Source: Emydura subglobosa (taxonomy: Eukaryota > Chordata > Testudines > Chelidae). Taken from it: a stretch of DNA of 64,000 nt. A program made the position numbers and the translations under genes. The notes beneath the pieces are model-generated. The model was given only the letters and a program-made list of their open reading frames with translations, did not search any database and had not been told where the DNA came from. The stretch is from NCBI GenBank assembly GCA_007922225.1, contig ML679969.1, positions 20,912,932-20,976,931 of the forward strand, read 5' to 3'. Positions within the stretch are counted from its first letter, which is position 1, and each line of letters opens with the position of its first letter. Shown one piece after another: positions 54,317 through 64,000 of this stretch.

Positions 54317-55284
54317 CAGGGGTTCTCAAACTGGGGGTTGCAACCCGGTTATTACGTGGGGGTGGCAAGCACATGCATGAAACAGAGCAATTGCTATAAA
54401 ATGTACCATTTAAATCTAGCGTTTTAGAACATTCCCTTTTCCACACACCTTTCCGTCACAATGTAGGGTGTTCACTTCTAAAAGCATTGTAAACATACAA
54501 TGCAGTGATCCTTGTTCCTAAACGAAATATACATTTGCACTATCACCACTTTCAGGACTCCGGGGATTGTGGTATCTTTGTCTGGCGACTAAAAAGGTGG
54601 GACTGGGACAACATGAGAGGGCTTGCATGTTGAGCAGCTGAAGAGCTGCATTCAGCTGCAGACCAACAAGAACACTGAGATCTGCCAAAAAATGTAATTT
54701 ATAGTTTAACAGTCGGACACACATGCAGGGGCGGTGCTGGAAAGGGGGGGCTCGCAGGGCTGTAACCACCCTAACATTTGCCTTAGCCCCCTGTAGGCCC
54801 CCTCCCAGCACAAAGGTCAAACGTTACATGGCGTTGCCACCCTTACTTCTGCCGTTCTGCACTGCTGCTGGTGGCTGAGCTGTCTTCAGAGTAGAGCGCC
54901 AGTCAGCAACCACTGCTCTCTGGCCGCCCGGCTCTGAATGCAGCACGGCCACCAGCAGCAGCCCAAAAGTAAGGGTGGCCAGGGGGCGCTAACTCTGGTG
55001 TGAAAAGTGATACGGACCAAGTTTCTTTGCCCTTCCTCCACATAAAACAGTAACTATTTAAAAAAAATAACTTCTCTGCTTTTAACAATAATTGGATAAA
55101 AATGTGTGTCAGTCTTAATTAGGAAGTGGTGAGAAAAGATCAATTTGTTTTAAACATGAGGGTTGTAAATTTAGCATGTAACGTAGGGTTAAATACAAGT
55201 AATGCATGTTTCACATATGGGGGGGTTGTACTGAGAGGCTGCTGTTGGGAAGGGGTCATCAATACACAAAGTTTGAGAGCCCTG
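54317..55284. mobile_element. Large non-autonomous hAT element
   Basis: It starts CAGGGGTTCTCAAACTGGGG and ends GTTTGAGAGCCCTG, inverted copies of each other. The flanking octamers CTATAAAT and CGGTAAAG agree at only five of eight positions, consistent with an old hAT insertion. Internal sequence around 54835-54960 ('gccacccttacttctgcc' and TTCAGAGTAGAGCGCC) matches the inside of the smaller element at 21004-21347. No transposase remains in its 968 bases. It lies in intron 1. Confidence 0.8.
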
Positions 55285-55679
55285 CGGTAAAGTCAGGGAG
55301 TTGTTGAAAGCGTCTTTCTGGCTGATCTCGACTAACCCGCTCAGCTCCTGCAGTTAGCTGATACAAGCTTCAGAACTGGGGGGGGATTGGAACCCAACCC
55401 CCTTCCACCGCCCAGCACAGAGTTGCTCAAATACTCTTCAACATTGCTCAGCTGGCCAGGTGCATTATGGGGGTTTCCTCATTGGCCCCTCCAGGCAGGA
55501 CAGCAGAAGAGGGGGGCCTCTGTGCCAGGTACAGTTTCACCCTGCATCCAGCCAGGCTCCCCAGGGGCAGGGGCCGAAGGCTCCAGCCCTAGGAGATGGA
55601 CATGCAGCGGGGACTGTCAGCAGGCTGCACGGATGCCCCAGCGCCTGGCAGATTCCACGCTGCTGTGTGAGGAGAGATG
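55285..55679. other. Intron 1 sequence
   Basis: Nothing recognisable beyond ordinary GC-rich intron sequence. Confidence 0.3.
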
Positions 55680-56140
55680 AAGGGTGGATAACACTTCAGG
55701 AGCACCCGCGCAGGGCATCTGCTCCACAAACAAGCAGGGCTTTGAGGTGCCCATGGGGGTCTGCCCAGGCAGCACAGCAGAAATTAACGAGCAAAAGGCA
55801 GCTGTACAAAAGGCCAGCTCTGGTTACGTGGCAGCTGCCGAGCGTCTCATCAAAAATGCAGGGCCTCTAATGAGGAGGCGAGGACATCTCCGTCAGCCCA
55901 GTCCCGCCCTGCAGTCTCCCCGCATTGAGGAGCGCAGGCAGGGAGGGAGGCTCATCAATAATGCACCAGCTCTCTTGAGGACTTGATACTGCGCCGCAGC
56001 TTGGGTTACCTGCTTAATGGCTCTGGTTCCCGTGGATCTCACAGTGCCCAGCTAATCTTACCCCACACACAGAGAAACCCAACCTCGATTGCTCCGGGGC
56101 GTGATTTGGGCGGGACAATGAACGGAATGGCCGGATCAGT
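55680..56140. promoter_or_regulatory. Candidate intronic enhancer with repeated CTCATCAA(A/T)AATGCA motif
   Basis: The word CTCATCAAAAATGCA at about 55847-55861 recurs as CTCATCAATAATGCA at about 55951-55965, the two differing by one base. Between them the surroundings differ, so this is a repeated short motif and not a tandem duplication. The block also carries GAAATTAACGAG (near 55782), 'ggcctctaatgagg' (near 55861) and GCTTAATGGC (near 56012), with no transposon character. It reads like a conserved enhancer inside intron 1 of the START gene. No splice-bounded exon is seen. Confidence 0.4.
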
Positions 56141-57110
56141 TTTCAGATGAGAAGGTTTGACTGGGGGGTGGCGGAGCATTGGTGGACATGTGCCCGCTGG
56201 CTGCCTGCAGCGTCTACAGCCCGCCAGCCTCCCACCCTCTCCTGGCGACAGGGATTTGCTCAGCCTGCAGCTGACTCTTGTCTCAGGGAGTGAGAGGCCA
56301 CTGGGCAGAACAAGACGTGTCCAGGCAAGTGCTCTGTCAGCTTCCTCACCTTGCCCAGGAAGGTGTCCCCAGAGCCACTGCCCACCAGCGCGTAGATTTT
56401 CCCTCCCAGGAGCTGGGGCCAGTGCTCGTTTCCCACAGGGGCCAGCCTCTCCTTCTCCCCTCGCAGGTAGGGCAACATGGCTCCAAGCCTCTCTCAGAAA
56501 ATGCCCTGATTAGCTAGGACAGGAGTTGGCGCCGCCAGCTGGGGTCCTGCCCTGCCAGCAGCAGGGGGAATGGACCCAGTTCCTCTGGGCCTGGCACACG
56601 AGTCTCAACTGTGTGAGCTACCAGACCCACTGTGAGCTCGGAGCCAGCAGCAGAGCGCTCTGCGCACCAGCCATGCTCTGTGAGCCCAGGGTATACCTGC
56701 TCCAGGCAGCCGGCCAGCAGCCCCAGGCTGGAGAACAGAGCAGAAAGCCACAACCTCCCAGCAGCAGCCAACAGAGTCTCAGCAGGGCTGAGATACCCTG
56801 AACTGTCCTGCCAGTGCACCTCCCTCCAGCCTGCCCACCCTGCCACTGGCAGCGAGACACAGCAGCAGCCACAGGCTCTAGGGGCAGACCCAGCACAGCC
56901 GCCGAATTGACCCCGGCAGCAGGAATGTTCCCATAGCAAGGGGTGGCCCCGTAATCAGAGCACAGAGGGCAGGGCTGGTCGCTCCTGAGATCCCCTGGTG
57001 ATGGGCACGGCACAGGGCCCAAAAGCAATGGTCAGACATCCAAGGAGAGGCTGACCCCCTTGCCAGGGGTGCAGCCCATCTCCTCTCAGTGCCCTGTGGG
57101 GCTGGGCTCG
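56141..57110. other. Intron 1 sequence
   Basis: No exon could be supported. Frames on both strands are serine/proline/alanine-rich and overlap. Confidence 0.35.
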
Positions 57111-57780
57111 TGTGACAAAAGTGGAGATATTCTTGGGGTTTTCTCTGAGTGCTGTGTGTGCCTCAGTCTCCCCCAGATCATTTCAGAGACCACTAGAGGG
57201 TGGATGGGCCTTCCCCAGCCACACATACGCAGACCTAGCCAGGACCCCTGCCCTGGCCCAACCAGTTGCAATGGGTTGTGACAGGTGGAGACCAAGAGGA
57301 GTGGCCACCTTGCCCAGGAAGGAGACAAAGGACTGGGGAGGGGAGAGGGGACAGGTCTGGGGGTGGCTGGAGAAGAGAGGCCAGTCCCCTGTGAGGGGCT
57401 AGTGGGGAGGGAGCCCCGAGAAGGGGGCTCTCCAGGTGGTCGCTGCTGTAACTCCTAGTTAAGCTGCTAGCGAAGTCCTCCTACGCTGTGATCCTGAGAA
57501 CTAATAAACCCTCCTGACTCCCGCGCTGGCTGTGAATCGTTTCTGACTGCAAGGCAGGATGCCTGACCCTTTGGGGGTGTGTAGGGCTCCCCAGAGTCCC
57601 GGAAAGGGGCCTCATAAGGGCAGCTCAGGCAGAGCAGGGGTGCTGAATGCTGCGAGGCCAGAGTCAGGAGGCGGCTGCACAGGTGTGTGGAGACCCGGCG
57701 GGGAGGGAGACTCCGAGCGCTAGAGTCCTGACTGGCTGTGCCTGAGTGGTTCCAGAGCACGGTCCTGGGATGCTGTCACA
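57111..57780 (+). mobile_element. Solo LTR of an endogenous retrovirus-like element
   Basis: The segment starts TGTGACAAAAG and ends GCTGTCACA, so it has TG...CA ends within a short inverted TGTGACA/TGTCACA. GCTCG precedes it and GCTCC follows it, a 4-5 bp target duplication with one mismatch. An AATAAA signal at 57503-57508 is in the proper orientation, about 275 bases before the right end. No gag, pol or env sequence is present, so it is a recombined solo LTR. It lies about 0.9 kb before exon 2 of the START gene. Confidence 0.75.
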
Positions 57781-58224
57781 GCTCCGTTGTGGCATTTGGC
57801 TTGGCTTGGCATTTTGAATATGCATTTAATTCCAGCCTCTGCCATGTGCCAGAGGCAGCCCCTTGGAAGCCCTGCACCAGTTCATGTAACACGGGCCAGG
57901 GACCCCCGCCAGCACCCCTGGGTGTCACACATTAATTCCTCAGGTCCCTGCACCTTCTCTCAGGCTCCCATAAGGCCACTGAATCACCAGCCGGCTGCAC
58001 ACCCAGCTGAATCCACCTCTGCCTGGCTCAGGGTGACCAAAGAGTGGGTTTGGGAGCTGCAGCAGAGCTGGACAGGCAGCCGGGCATCGATGCAGGAAGC
58101 CGTTAATGGCAGTGTGGCTGCTGGGAGAGTCCCCTCGGCCATCCTGGCAAGCGGAGGAGGATCTTTGTTCTCCTTAGCCACAGGGCAGGACAAGAAGCAG
58201 TGGGCTGAAATGGCAGGCAGGGCA
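57781..58224. other. Intron 1 sequence before a CR1 fragment
   Basis: No exon or repeat can be supported. Confidence 0.35.
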
Positions 58225-58450
58225 GTTTAGGTTGGACACTAGGAAACACCCACTAATGGTCAGGGTGGGTGAGCACTGGAGCAAATTGCCTAGGGAGGCT
58301 GTGGACTCTCCGTTGGGGAGGTCTTAAAGTACATGTTAGACAAATGCCCATCAGGGATGGTCTAGATAATACTTCATCCTGCCTCAGTGCAGGGGCTGGG
58401 CTACACGACCCCTGGAGGGCCCGTCCTGCCCTACCTTTTGGGTATTCTAG
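58225..58450 (+). mobile_element. CR1 LINE 3' end
   Basis: The segment reads GTTGGACACTAGGAAACACC, GCAAATTGCCTAGGGAGGCT and TGTGGACTCTCCGTTGGGGAGG, then 'gacaaatgcccatcagggat' and GGTCTAGATAATACTTCATCC, a familiar CR1 tail order. It ends CCTACCTTTTGGGTATTCTAG. It is 5'-truncated and lies about 200 bases before exon 2. Confidence 0.85.
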
Positions 58451-58652
58451 CCCACACTCTGCTGGGCCAACCCTGGCCACACACAAGACGAGATTAGCCT
58501 CACTGCCCCTTCCTGCCAATGGACCTGACATACGCCTGTGGCAGACAGCTGCCCCTCTCACACACATGTCTATGGCATTCCCTGCCTGAGGCCCCAGACC
58601 TGCACCCTGGGCACCTGTCAGTGCCTCACTGACTGCCGGCCTCCCCCTGCAG

Positions 58653-58800
58653 CTGCGCATCGCCTGCAAGGATGTGCCAGCCGCGACGCTCTACGATGTG
58701 CTGCACGACACCCACTACCGCAAGAAATGGGACTCCAATGTCATCGAGACCTATGACATCGGGCGCCTGACAGCCAACGCCGACGTGGGCTACTACTCCT
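58653..58800 (+). CDS. STARD10-like protein, exon 2 (START domain)
   Basis: The exon follows a CTCCCCCTGCAG acceptor and ends before GTGAGC. It has 49 codons plus one base, so intron phase is 1. It encodes 'CKDVPAATLYDVLHDTHYRK' and 'KWDSNVIETYDIGRLTANAD', ending 'VGYYS'. This is the most conserved part of the STARD10/PCTP group of START domains, which forms the lipid pocket wall. In frame with exon 1 it continues the same protein without a break. The match to STARD10 here is stronger than to PCTP or STARD7 as I remember them. Confidence 0.95.
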
Positions 58801-59043
58801 GTGAGCCAGCAGGGGCAGTGGGGGGATGGGGTGGTGGCTTGGTGACTCCCCACAATCTCCTCCACTCCCCCAGGCTCCCCCATTCCCATCAGTTAGGGCT
58901 GCAGCCCTGCGTGAGGTCCTAGCTGTGTGAACACAGGGCTGGGCGTCCCAGGGCGGGGTGGTGTCTGTGTGGGGACATGGCCCCGGAGCGGCGGTGGGGG
59001 AATCTCAGCGGATTCTGGGGGTAACAACCTCTCTCCCCGACAG
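58801..59043. other. Intron 2 of the START gene
   Basis: A 243-base GC-rich intron with a GTGAGC donor and a CTCTCCCCGACAG acceptor. A large minus-strand frame (58893-59774) crosses it and the next exons only because of GC content. Confidence 0.8.
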
Positions 59044-59147
59044 GGAAGTGTCCGAGCCCCCTGAAGAACAGAGACTTCGTCACTCTGCGCTCCTGGCTGC
59101 CCCTGGGCAACGATTATATGATCATCAACTACAGCATCAAGCACCCG
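59044..59147 (+). CDS. STARD10-like protein, exon 3 (START domain)
   Basis: The first two bases complete a tryptophan codon begun in exon 2, then come 34 codons encoding 'KCPSPLKNRDFVTLRSWLPL' and 'GNDYMIINYSIKHP'. The exon ends CCG before a GTGAGC donor, phase 0. 'LKNRD' and 'RSWLP' are shared by STARD10 proteins and lie in the central beta-sheet of the START fold. Confidence 0.95.
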
Positions 59148-59426
59148 GTGAGCCCCTGCCCTGCCAGCCACGACTCTGCTGCCTCTGCCTAGCACTGACC
59201 AAAGGAGCCGGGCCTCTGCCGCACACCCCCTCCCCCAACTTCCGGTACTGGCCTCTTGGCTCAGGGTTGGGGTTCTGGGCAATGCTGGCTGGGAAAGGCC
59301 CATCCAGGCCAAGCCTGGGCGCCGGGCCCAGCCTCCCAGCCACAGAGGCACAGCAAGCAGCTGCGGTGGGGTGCCGGTGAGCGGGTGCACGGCAGGTGCT
59401 GAGCTGTATGCGCCATCTCCCTGCAG
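59148..59426. other. Intron 3 of the START gene
   Basis: A 279-base GC-rich intron bounded by GTGAGC and CTCCCTGCAG. No repeat or second exon is seen in it. Confidence 0.8.
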
Positions 59427-59544
59427 AAGTACCCGCCGCGGAAGGACTTTGTGAGGGCTGTGTCCCTGCAGACGGGCTACCTGGTCAAGGCCAACGGCAC
59501 CAGCAGCTGCACCCTCTATTACCTCACCCAGGTGGACCCGCGAG
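59427..59544 (+). CDS. STARD10-like protein, exon 4 (START domain)
   Basis: After CTCCCTGCAG the exon encodes 'KYPPRKDFVRAVSLQTGYLV' and 'KANGTSSCTLYYLTQVDPR', then one base before a GTGAGC donor (phase 1). 'KYPPRKD.VRA' and 'QTGYL' are strongly conserved in STARD10. 'TYLAQVDP'-type residues are here 'LYYLTQVDP', the last strand before the C-terminal helix of the domain. Confidence 0.95.
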
Positions 59545-60200
59545 GTGAGCGCCCAGCTGGCCTGGCACACGAGCCATGGGGGAGGACGCTGCAGCCCCAC
59601 AGAGGGGTGGGGAGAGGCTCCTCCTGGTGGGGCAAAGGAGGCTCTGGAGGGCAGAGGCAGCCCCTTGCATGGGGAGGTAACTAGTGGGGAGATACCCCTC
59701 AAGGGACGGTGCCAGTTCCCCGGCCCGGCACCCCTCAAAACACAAGCTGGTGATGAACAGCATGGAAAGAACAAGGACCTTCCCCGGGGTCCTGTCCCCT
59801 GTGGGAGCAGCCAGCCCTTTGCTTCCCTTTCCGGGGCTTCACTGGGGGAGGGAGGCTTTGTTTTCTGTCTAATGGGGACAGCTGAAGGGCAGTAGACAGA
59901 CTATGTGAGAGACAGACAGACAGACACGCCCAGTTCCACCAGTCTGTTCAGTGCCCATGGGCCAGTGGTGCTTGCAGCCTGCTTCCCTGCCCCCCATGCC
60001 TCCCCATCCTTTCTGCCCCTCTGGGCTCCCTCATGGATGCTGCTGTAGTCCTGTGCTTGCCTTGGTGGCCTGGCCCAATGGTTAGTGTTCGCCAGCGGCC
60101 TATGCCTGTGCTTGGCTCCATCTGGCTTGCACCTGGGTTATGTGGTGCAGCTTCTCTTCCCAGCCATCTTGTCAGAACTAGCTCCTGGTCCTGTCGACCC
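59545..60200. other. First part of intron 4
   Basis: GC-rich intron sequence after exon 4, with a short GACA repeat near 59911-59926. No exon is supported. The remaining part of the intron holds a minisatellite. Confidence 0.6.
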
Positions 60201-60600
60201 CAAGCTCCAAGCCCATCCCAGGGCACTGCTAGCCCCACAGCCCTGCCCCCTCCCCCAAGCTTTGAGCCCATCCCAGGGCACTGCTAGCCTCACAGCCCCT
60301 CCCCCCAAGCTCCAAGCCCATCCCAGGGCACTGCTAGCCCCACAGCCCCTCCCCCTAAGCTCCAAGTCCATCCCAGGGCACTGCTAGCCCCACAGCCCCT
60401 CCCCCTAAGCTCCAAGCCCATCCCAGGGCACTGCTAGCCCCACAGACCCTCCCCCTAAACTCCAAGCCCATCCCAGGGCACTGCTAACCCCACAGGCCCT
60501 CCCCCTGAGCTCCAAGCCCATCCCAGGGCACTGCTAGCCCACAGCCCCTCCCTCCGAACTCCAAGCCCATTCCAGGGCACTGCTAGCCCCACAGCCCTGC
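60201..60600. repeat. 50-bp minisatellite in intron 4
   Basis: About eight tandem copies of a 50-base unit ('gctccaagcccatcccaggg', then 'cactgctagccccacagccc') start near 60206, 60261, 60311, 60361, 60411, 60461, 60511 and 60560. The first unit is several bases longer. Units are very similar, so the array is young and probably variable in copy number. Confidence 0.93.
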
Positions 60601-61670
60601 ACCCTTTCTCCCCTGAGCTCTGGAGGCTGCTGCTGGCAAAGCAGCTACTAATGTAGGTTTCGGGATCCCAGAGCAACTAAACCTGCCCCTTCCTTAGGGT
60701 GCAGCCAGGGGGTGCTGAGGCTCATGGGATTTTTGTCGCTGGGGGGATGCACTGAGCACCCCAGTACTGATGTCACTGAGGCAGGGAGGAAGCTGTCCGG
60801 GTCATACAGGAAGCCCAGCTCGGCCAGGAAGAAGAGACAGGTCCCAGGCCACACTAGACAGTGATGAGGAGGGAGCCCCCTTCAGCCACAGCCACGGGGT
60901 CTGGGTACCCCACGCCACCTCCAGCACTGGGGGTCGTTCAGGAGCCACCGCAGCAATGGGGCTGGGAGGGGAACTAGCCCAGCTGGTAACTGCTTGTCCC
61001 TAGCTTCTCTCCCGCAAGGTCTGGCATCTCCTCTGCTGCCCCACTCAGATAGGCCATGTGTGGGGTGGAATCTCATCTGCATCACCTTCCCAGAGCCCAG
61101 CAGGAGTGGTGTGGTTAATTACAGGCCCAGCTGGTGTCCTTGGTGCTGCATAACCTCCCATGAGCCCTGTCCCAAGCAGCTCTCCATGGGATTCAGGCAG
61201 GAGCTGGGCACTTTCCATGGGGCAGCCCAGGGGGAATCAGCCCCTGTCGGTTTTGTGCATAAGCCAGTTTCCTGGCAGTGTTCTCCAGCATTACCAACCT
61301 TCTGGGGTCAGGGAAGAGACCAGGCCAGCCCACTGTCTGGGGAGCGCTGGCCCTCCAGCACTGCTGTCATGGGTGACACCTGCACCAGGGTGAGATTTAA
61401 CAGGAAAGTGAGTGCAGGCAGGAGTTTAGAGCCCTCCTGAGGAAGGAGAGGTGGGAGGGAGCATCGGCTCCAGCCTCCTAGGAGGAACTGGGCCCCTGAG
61501 CCTACACTTCATGCAGCCACAGCTGCCTTTCTAATCCTTATGCCAATGGACTGACAGACGCAAGGACAGAGGGACAGCCCAGGCCCATCCCCAGGAGCGC
61601 TGGGGCTGCCGGGGCTGCGAAGCAGCAACATCTGCTGGCTGAGTAACCAGGGAACTCGGCTTTGTTCTAG
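60601..61670. other. Second part of intron 4
   Basis: No exon or mobile element was recognised. The intron closes with a 'ggctttgttctag' acceptor. Confidence 0.5.
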
Positions 61671-61723
61671 GTTCGTTACCAAAGTGGGTGGTGAACAAAG
61701 TGTCCCAGTTTGTGGCACCCAAG
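61671..61723 (+). CDS. STARD10-like protein, exon 5 (end of START domain, gene continues)
   Basis: The first two bases complete a glycine codon, followed by 'SLPKWVVNKVSQFVAPK' and a strong GTAAGT donor, phase 0. 'GSLPKWVVNK..QF.APK' is the start of the long C-terminal alpha helix that closes the START lipid pocket. The protein so far is 196 residues. STARD10 of mammals is about 290, so the rest of the helix and the acidic tail must lie in one or more exons beyond the right edge. I found no such exon before 64000. Confidence 0.95.
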
Positions 61724-61944
61724 GTAAGTCGGGTGAGTGGGCGGCCGCGCTGCTGCACGGGGGCAGGCGCAGTAGGGGCACCAGTGGGGGCTAGCCCGGC
61801 TAGGAGCAGTGCTCCCCTGGAAGCAGTGTGATAGCTAAGCCAAGCCTGGAGGCTGCTAGCAGAGTAAGGCATGGGGAGTTGAGCAGCCTCAGATGGGGCC
61901 TGGGCAGGGTCCCCCAGGGGCTCCTCTTTCCACAGGGCTGTTCA

Positions 61945-62805
61945 CACAGGCCTCGGCTACACTAGACAGAGTTTGCCCGTATAGCTACACCGGTCACTGT
62001 CTCCTAGTGGCAACGGCTTTTACCAGCAAAACGTCCTTTTGTCTGCTCAGCAGCGGCTTGGCTGGGGGTGGGACGTAGCTATCTCTGGCGAGCATGCAGT
62101 GTGCCCATGAAAGGCGCTGTTCTGCCTGCAGAGTGACACCACCGCCCGGAGGGACGTGAGTTCGACCAGCAAAAGGAGAGTAACAAGACTGGGACCGGTC
62201 AGCTTGGAAAAGGGACGACTAAGGGGGGTTATGATAGAGGTCTATAAAATCATGCCTGGGGTGGAGACCATGAATAAGGATGTGTTATTGACTCATTCAC
62301 ATGACACAAAAACAGGGGTCACCCAATGACATGAATGGCAGCAGGTTTAAAACAAACAAAGGAAGTATTTCTTCACATGATGCACAGTCAGCCTGTAGAA
62401 CTCCTAGCCAGGGGATGTTGTGAAGGTCAAAAGTATAATGAAGTTCAAAAAAGAATTAGATAAGTTCCTGGAGGACAGGTCCATCAATGGCTATTAGCCA
62501 GGATGGGCAGGGATGCAACCCCATGCTCCGGGTGTCCCTAACCCTCTGCCAAAAGCTGGGAGTGAGTGACAGGGATGGATCGCTTGATGATCACCTGTTC
62601 TGCTCATTCCCTCTGAAGCACCTGGCACTGGCCACTGTGAGAAGACAGGATACTGGGCTACATGGACTGTTGCTCTGACCCAGTCTGACCATACTTATGA
62701 CTCTTTTGCTGGTATAAGCTGCATTTACACCGGGAGTTTTGCCAGCAGAGCTATACTAGCCGACACAGCTGAGCCAGCAAAACATGGTAGTACAGACCTG
62801 GTGAG
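61945..62805. mobile_element. TIR-type MITE, split by a CR1
   Basis: The left end (ACAGGCCTCGGCTACACTAG, about 61945) and the right end, inverted (CCAGGTCTGTACTACCATG, about 62805), resemble each other. Inner words (GTATAGCTACACCGGTCA near 61979; GAGCTATACTAGCCGACACA near 62749) also pair. The CR1 at about 62172-62704 separates the halves. Exact ends and a target duplication were not established. It lies in the intron after exon 5. Confidence 0.5.
62172..62704 (+). mobile_element. CR1 LINE 3' end inserted in a MITE
   Basis: The left part still encodes a piece of the CR1 C-terminus ('RLRGVMIEVYKIMPGVETMN') followed by the CR1 untranslated region ('ttagataagttcctggagga', TCCATCAATGGCTATTAGCC, ACCCAGTCTGACCATACTTATG). 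It is + oriented, 5'-truncated and younger than the MITE it divides. It is the longest CR1 tail in the window without a reverse transcriptase catalytic core. Confidence 0.9.
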
Positions 62806-64000
62806 GTCACTGGCTAGAACTCAGACCAAATTCATATGAGTGTCCCGGAAGCAAATAGCCACCAGCTGCACAGGTGCCTGGGCCCCAGGGAGAAGCATGG
62901 CAGTGACAGGGGAATACAGATGGTCCAAGCAGACAGAGACAAGATTCAGCCCTGTGCAGCCATGGTATACCAATGGCATGGGCATGTCCACCAGGTCTCA
63001 CCAGTGCAGCAGAGGAAGGGGACGCTGTCTAGGGAAGTCCATTCACCCCCTGCATATAACCCAATGGCACTGTGCTGCAGACCTCAGGACATCCAAGCCA
63101 CTGCTCCGTGGTGCCTGGCGAGGCAGATTCTGTGCAGCACACCTGGGAGGAATGGTCAGCGGTGAGCAGCTTCCTAGGCCTGGGCCTTGGAGTGTCTAAG
63201 GGTGGCTGGGAGTTGATGCAGCTCCCAGCCCTGTGGTCACAGTTTGTGACTCCATTCTGTGCATGCACCCCTCCCCCTCCCAGCACAGTGCTGGTGTGAG
63301 CTCGCCTGCCTCTTGTAGCTTTGATCCGTAGCTTTGATCTGCTCAGGCCCGATGCAGGACGTGTCCCTCCCCAAGGAAATGAGGCGCCCCACGGTGGCTG
63401 CAGTTGGGGTGGGCACAGAGGTCGGTCAGGGAGCCTGTGGCGTGCGCGCTCCATGACTAGACACGCGAGCCAGCCCGGCACTACCAGCGGGAACGTGTCA
63501 GATTCTGAATCAGAATGTTTCCCTGCTGGGGCACCCCAGGTCATCGCAGCCCTCCCGGCCCCTTGCCCCACTGGTGATACTGAGTGGGGCAGCCAATTCA
63601 CCTCCCCTCCTTGGCTGCTGCAGGGAGTTCCTCCCGCAGACACTCAGGGATCTCCTCTCCTCGCCCTCCGGTGTGTTGGCCCTGCTCCTTCCTGGCTACG
63701 TGCACAGCAGGGGCAGGGAGAGGGGCTCCCATGCTCACTCCCCTCCCCCGGCCCCAGTGGGGGTGCATCCAGCTGCTCCTGCCCAGGGAGGGGAGGTGGG
63801 ACGGGGTGGGGTGTCTAATCCCAGTGGCTGCAGGGCCAGTCCGGACGGCAGTGTGAGAGCAGTGATCCGGCTGCCATGGCAACGCGCGGGTTCAGTGGCC
63901 ATGACTATGGCACACGTGGTCAGGGCTCCTTTCCCATCTCTGGTGCGTGGGGCTGGGGCCAACTCAACACCCTTCATGTGAGTATGGACATGAGGCCGCA
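62806..64000. other. Intron sequence to the right edge
   Basis: No exon of the START gene was recognised. In particular no stretch resembles the expected helix continuation. The frame at 63321-63818 and others are chance products of GC-rich DNA. Confidence 0.4.

Noticed and set aside
58893..59774. 293-codon minus-strand open frame, the longest in the window
   Set aside because: It lies antisense to START exons 3 and 4 and their introns. Its openness reflects GC-rich codon composition, and the translation has no recognisable domain.
61724..64000. Search for the last exon or exons of the START gene
   Set aside because: No acceptor-bounded segment encoding the expected C-terminal helix was found, so the gene is taken to continue beyond the window.

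Overview
This is vertebrate nuclear DNA. It has GT-AG split exons of a START-domain gene in a GC-rich, intron-rich and repeat-rich background. The repeats (several CR1 LINEs, a Neptune/Penelope-like element, tRNA-derived SINEs, hAT and Harbinger-like MITEs, solo LTRs) together suggest a sauropsid, most likely a turtle. That assignment rests on my recognition of repeat families and was not checked by search. A 10-base run of N at 39028-39037 shows this is a draft assembly.

The only protein-coding gene I can support is on the + strand at the right end. Five exons (44033-44197, 58653-58800, 59044-59147, 59427-59544, 61671-61723) join in phase to give 196 residues of a STARD10-type START lipid-transfer domain. 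The 3' exon or exons lie beyond base 64000. Intron 1 is about 14.5 kb and holds most of the large insertions. About 44 kb upstream of exon 1 shows no convincing exon.

Layout: 1-16 kb is GC-rich, mostly gene-free DNA with a CR1 3' end, a small hAT element, microsatellites and several low-repeat AT-richer islands that look like conserved non-coding elements. 16-23 kb holds a minisatellite whose unit grows from 33 to 37 bp and an LTR-like block split by a hAT element with a perfect 8-bp target duplication. 26-34 kb holds a TA-flanked DNA element, a TTAGGG-like degenerate tract, a solo LTR with a 4-bp target duplication, a SINE and a 1.6-kb antisense CR1 with reverse transcriptase remnants. 35-44 kb holds another hAT element, Penelope-type tail fragments (one with a hammerhead-ribozyme-like core) and a decayed hAT/ZBED-type transposase relic at 41105-42290. 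44-58 kb (intron 1) holds a Harbinger-like MITE, a head-to-head SINE dimer, a Penelope-like element split by a CR1, a third large hAT element, a candidate enhancer and a second solo LTR. 58-64 kb holds exons 2-5, a 50-bp minisatellite and a MITE split by another CR1.

I found no operon, CRISPR array or defence system. The most distinctive content is the nested mobile-element record: the ZBED-like relic, the Penelope/CR1 nest with a changed catalytic codon, the hammerhead-like tail and the inverted SINE dimer. The main biological question is whether the START gene is STARD10 itself or a diverged paralogue.
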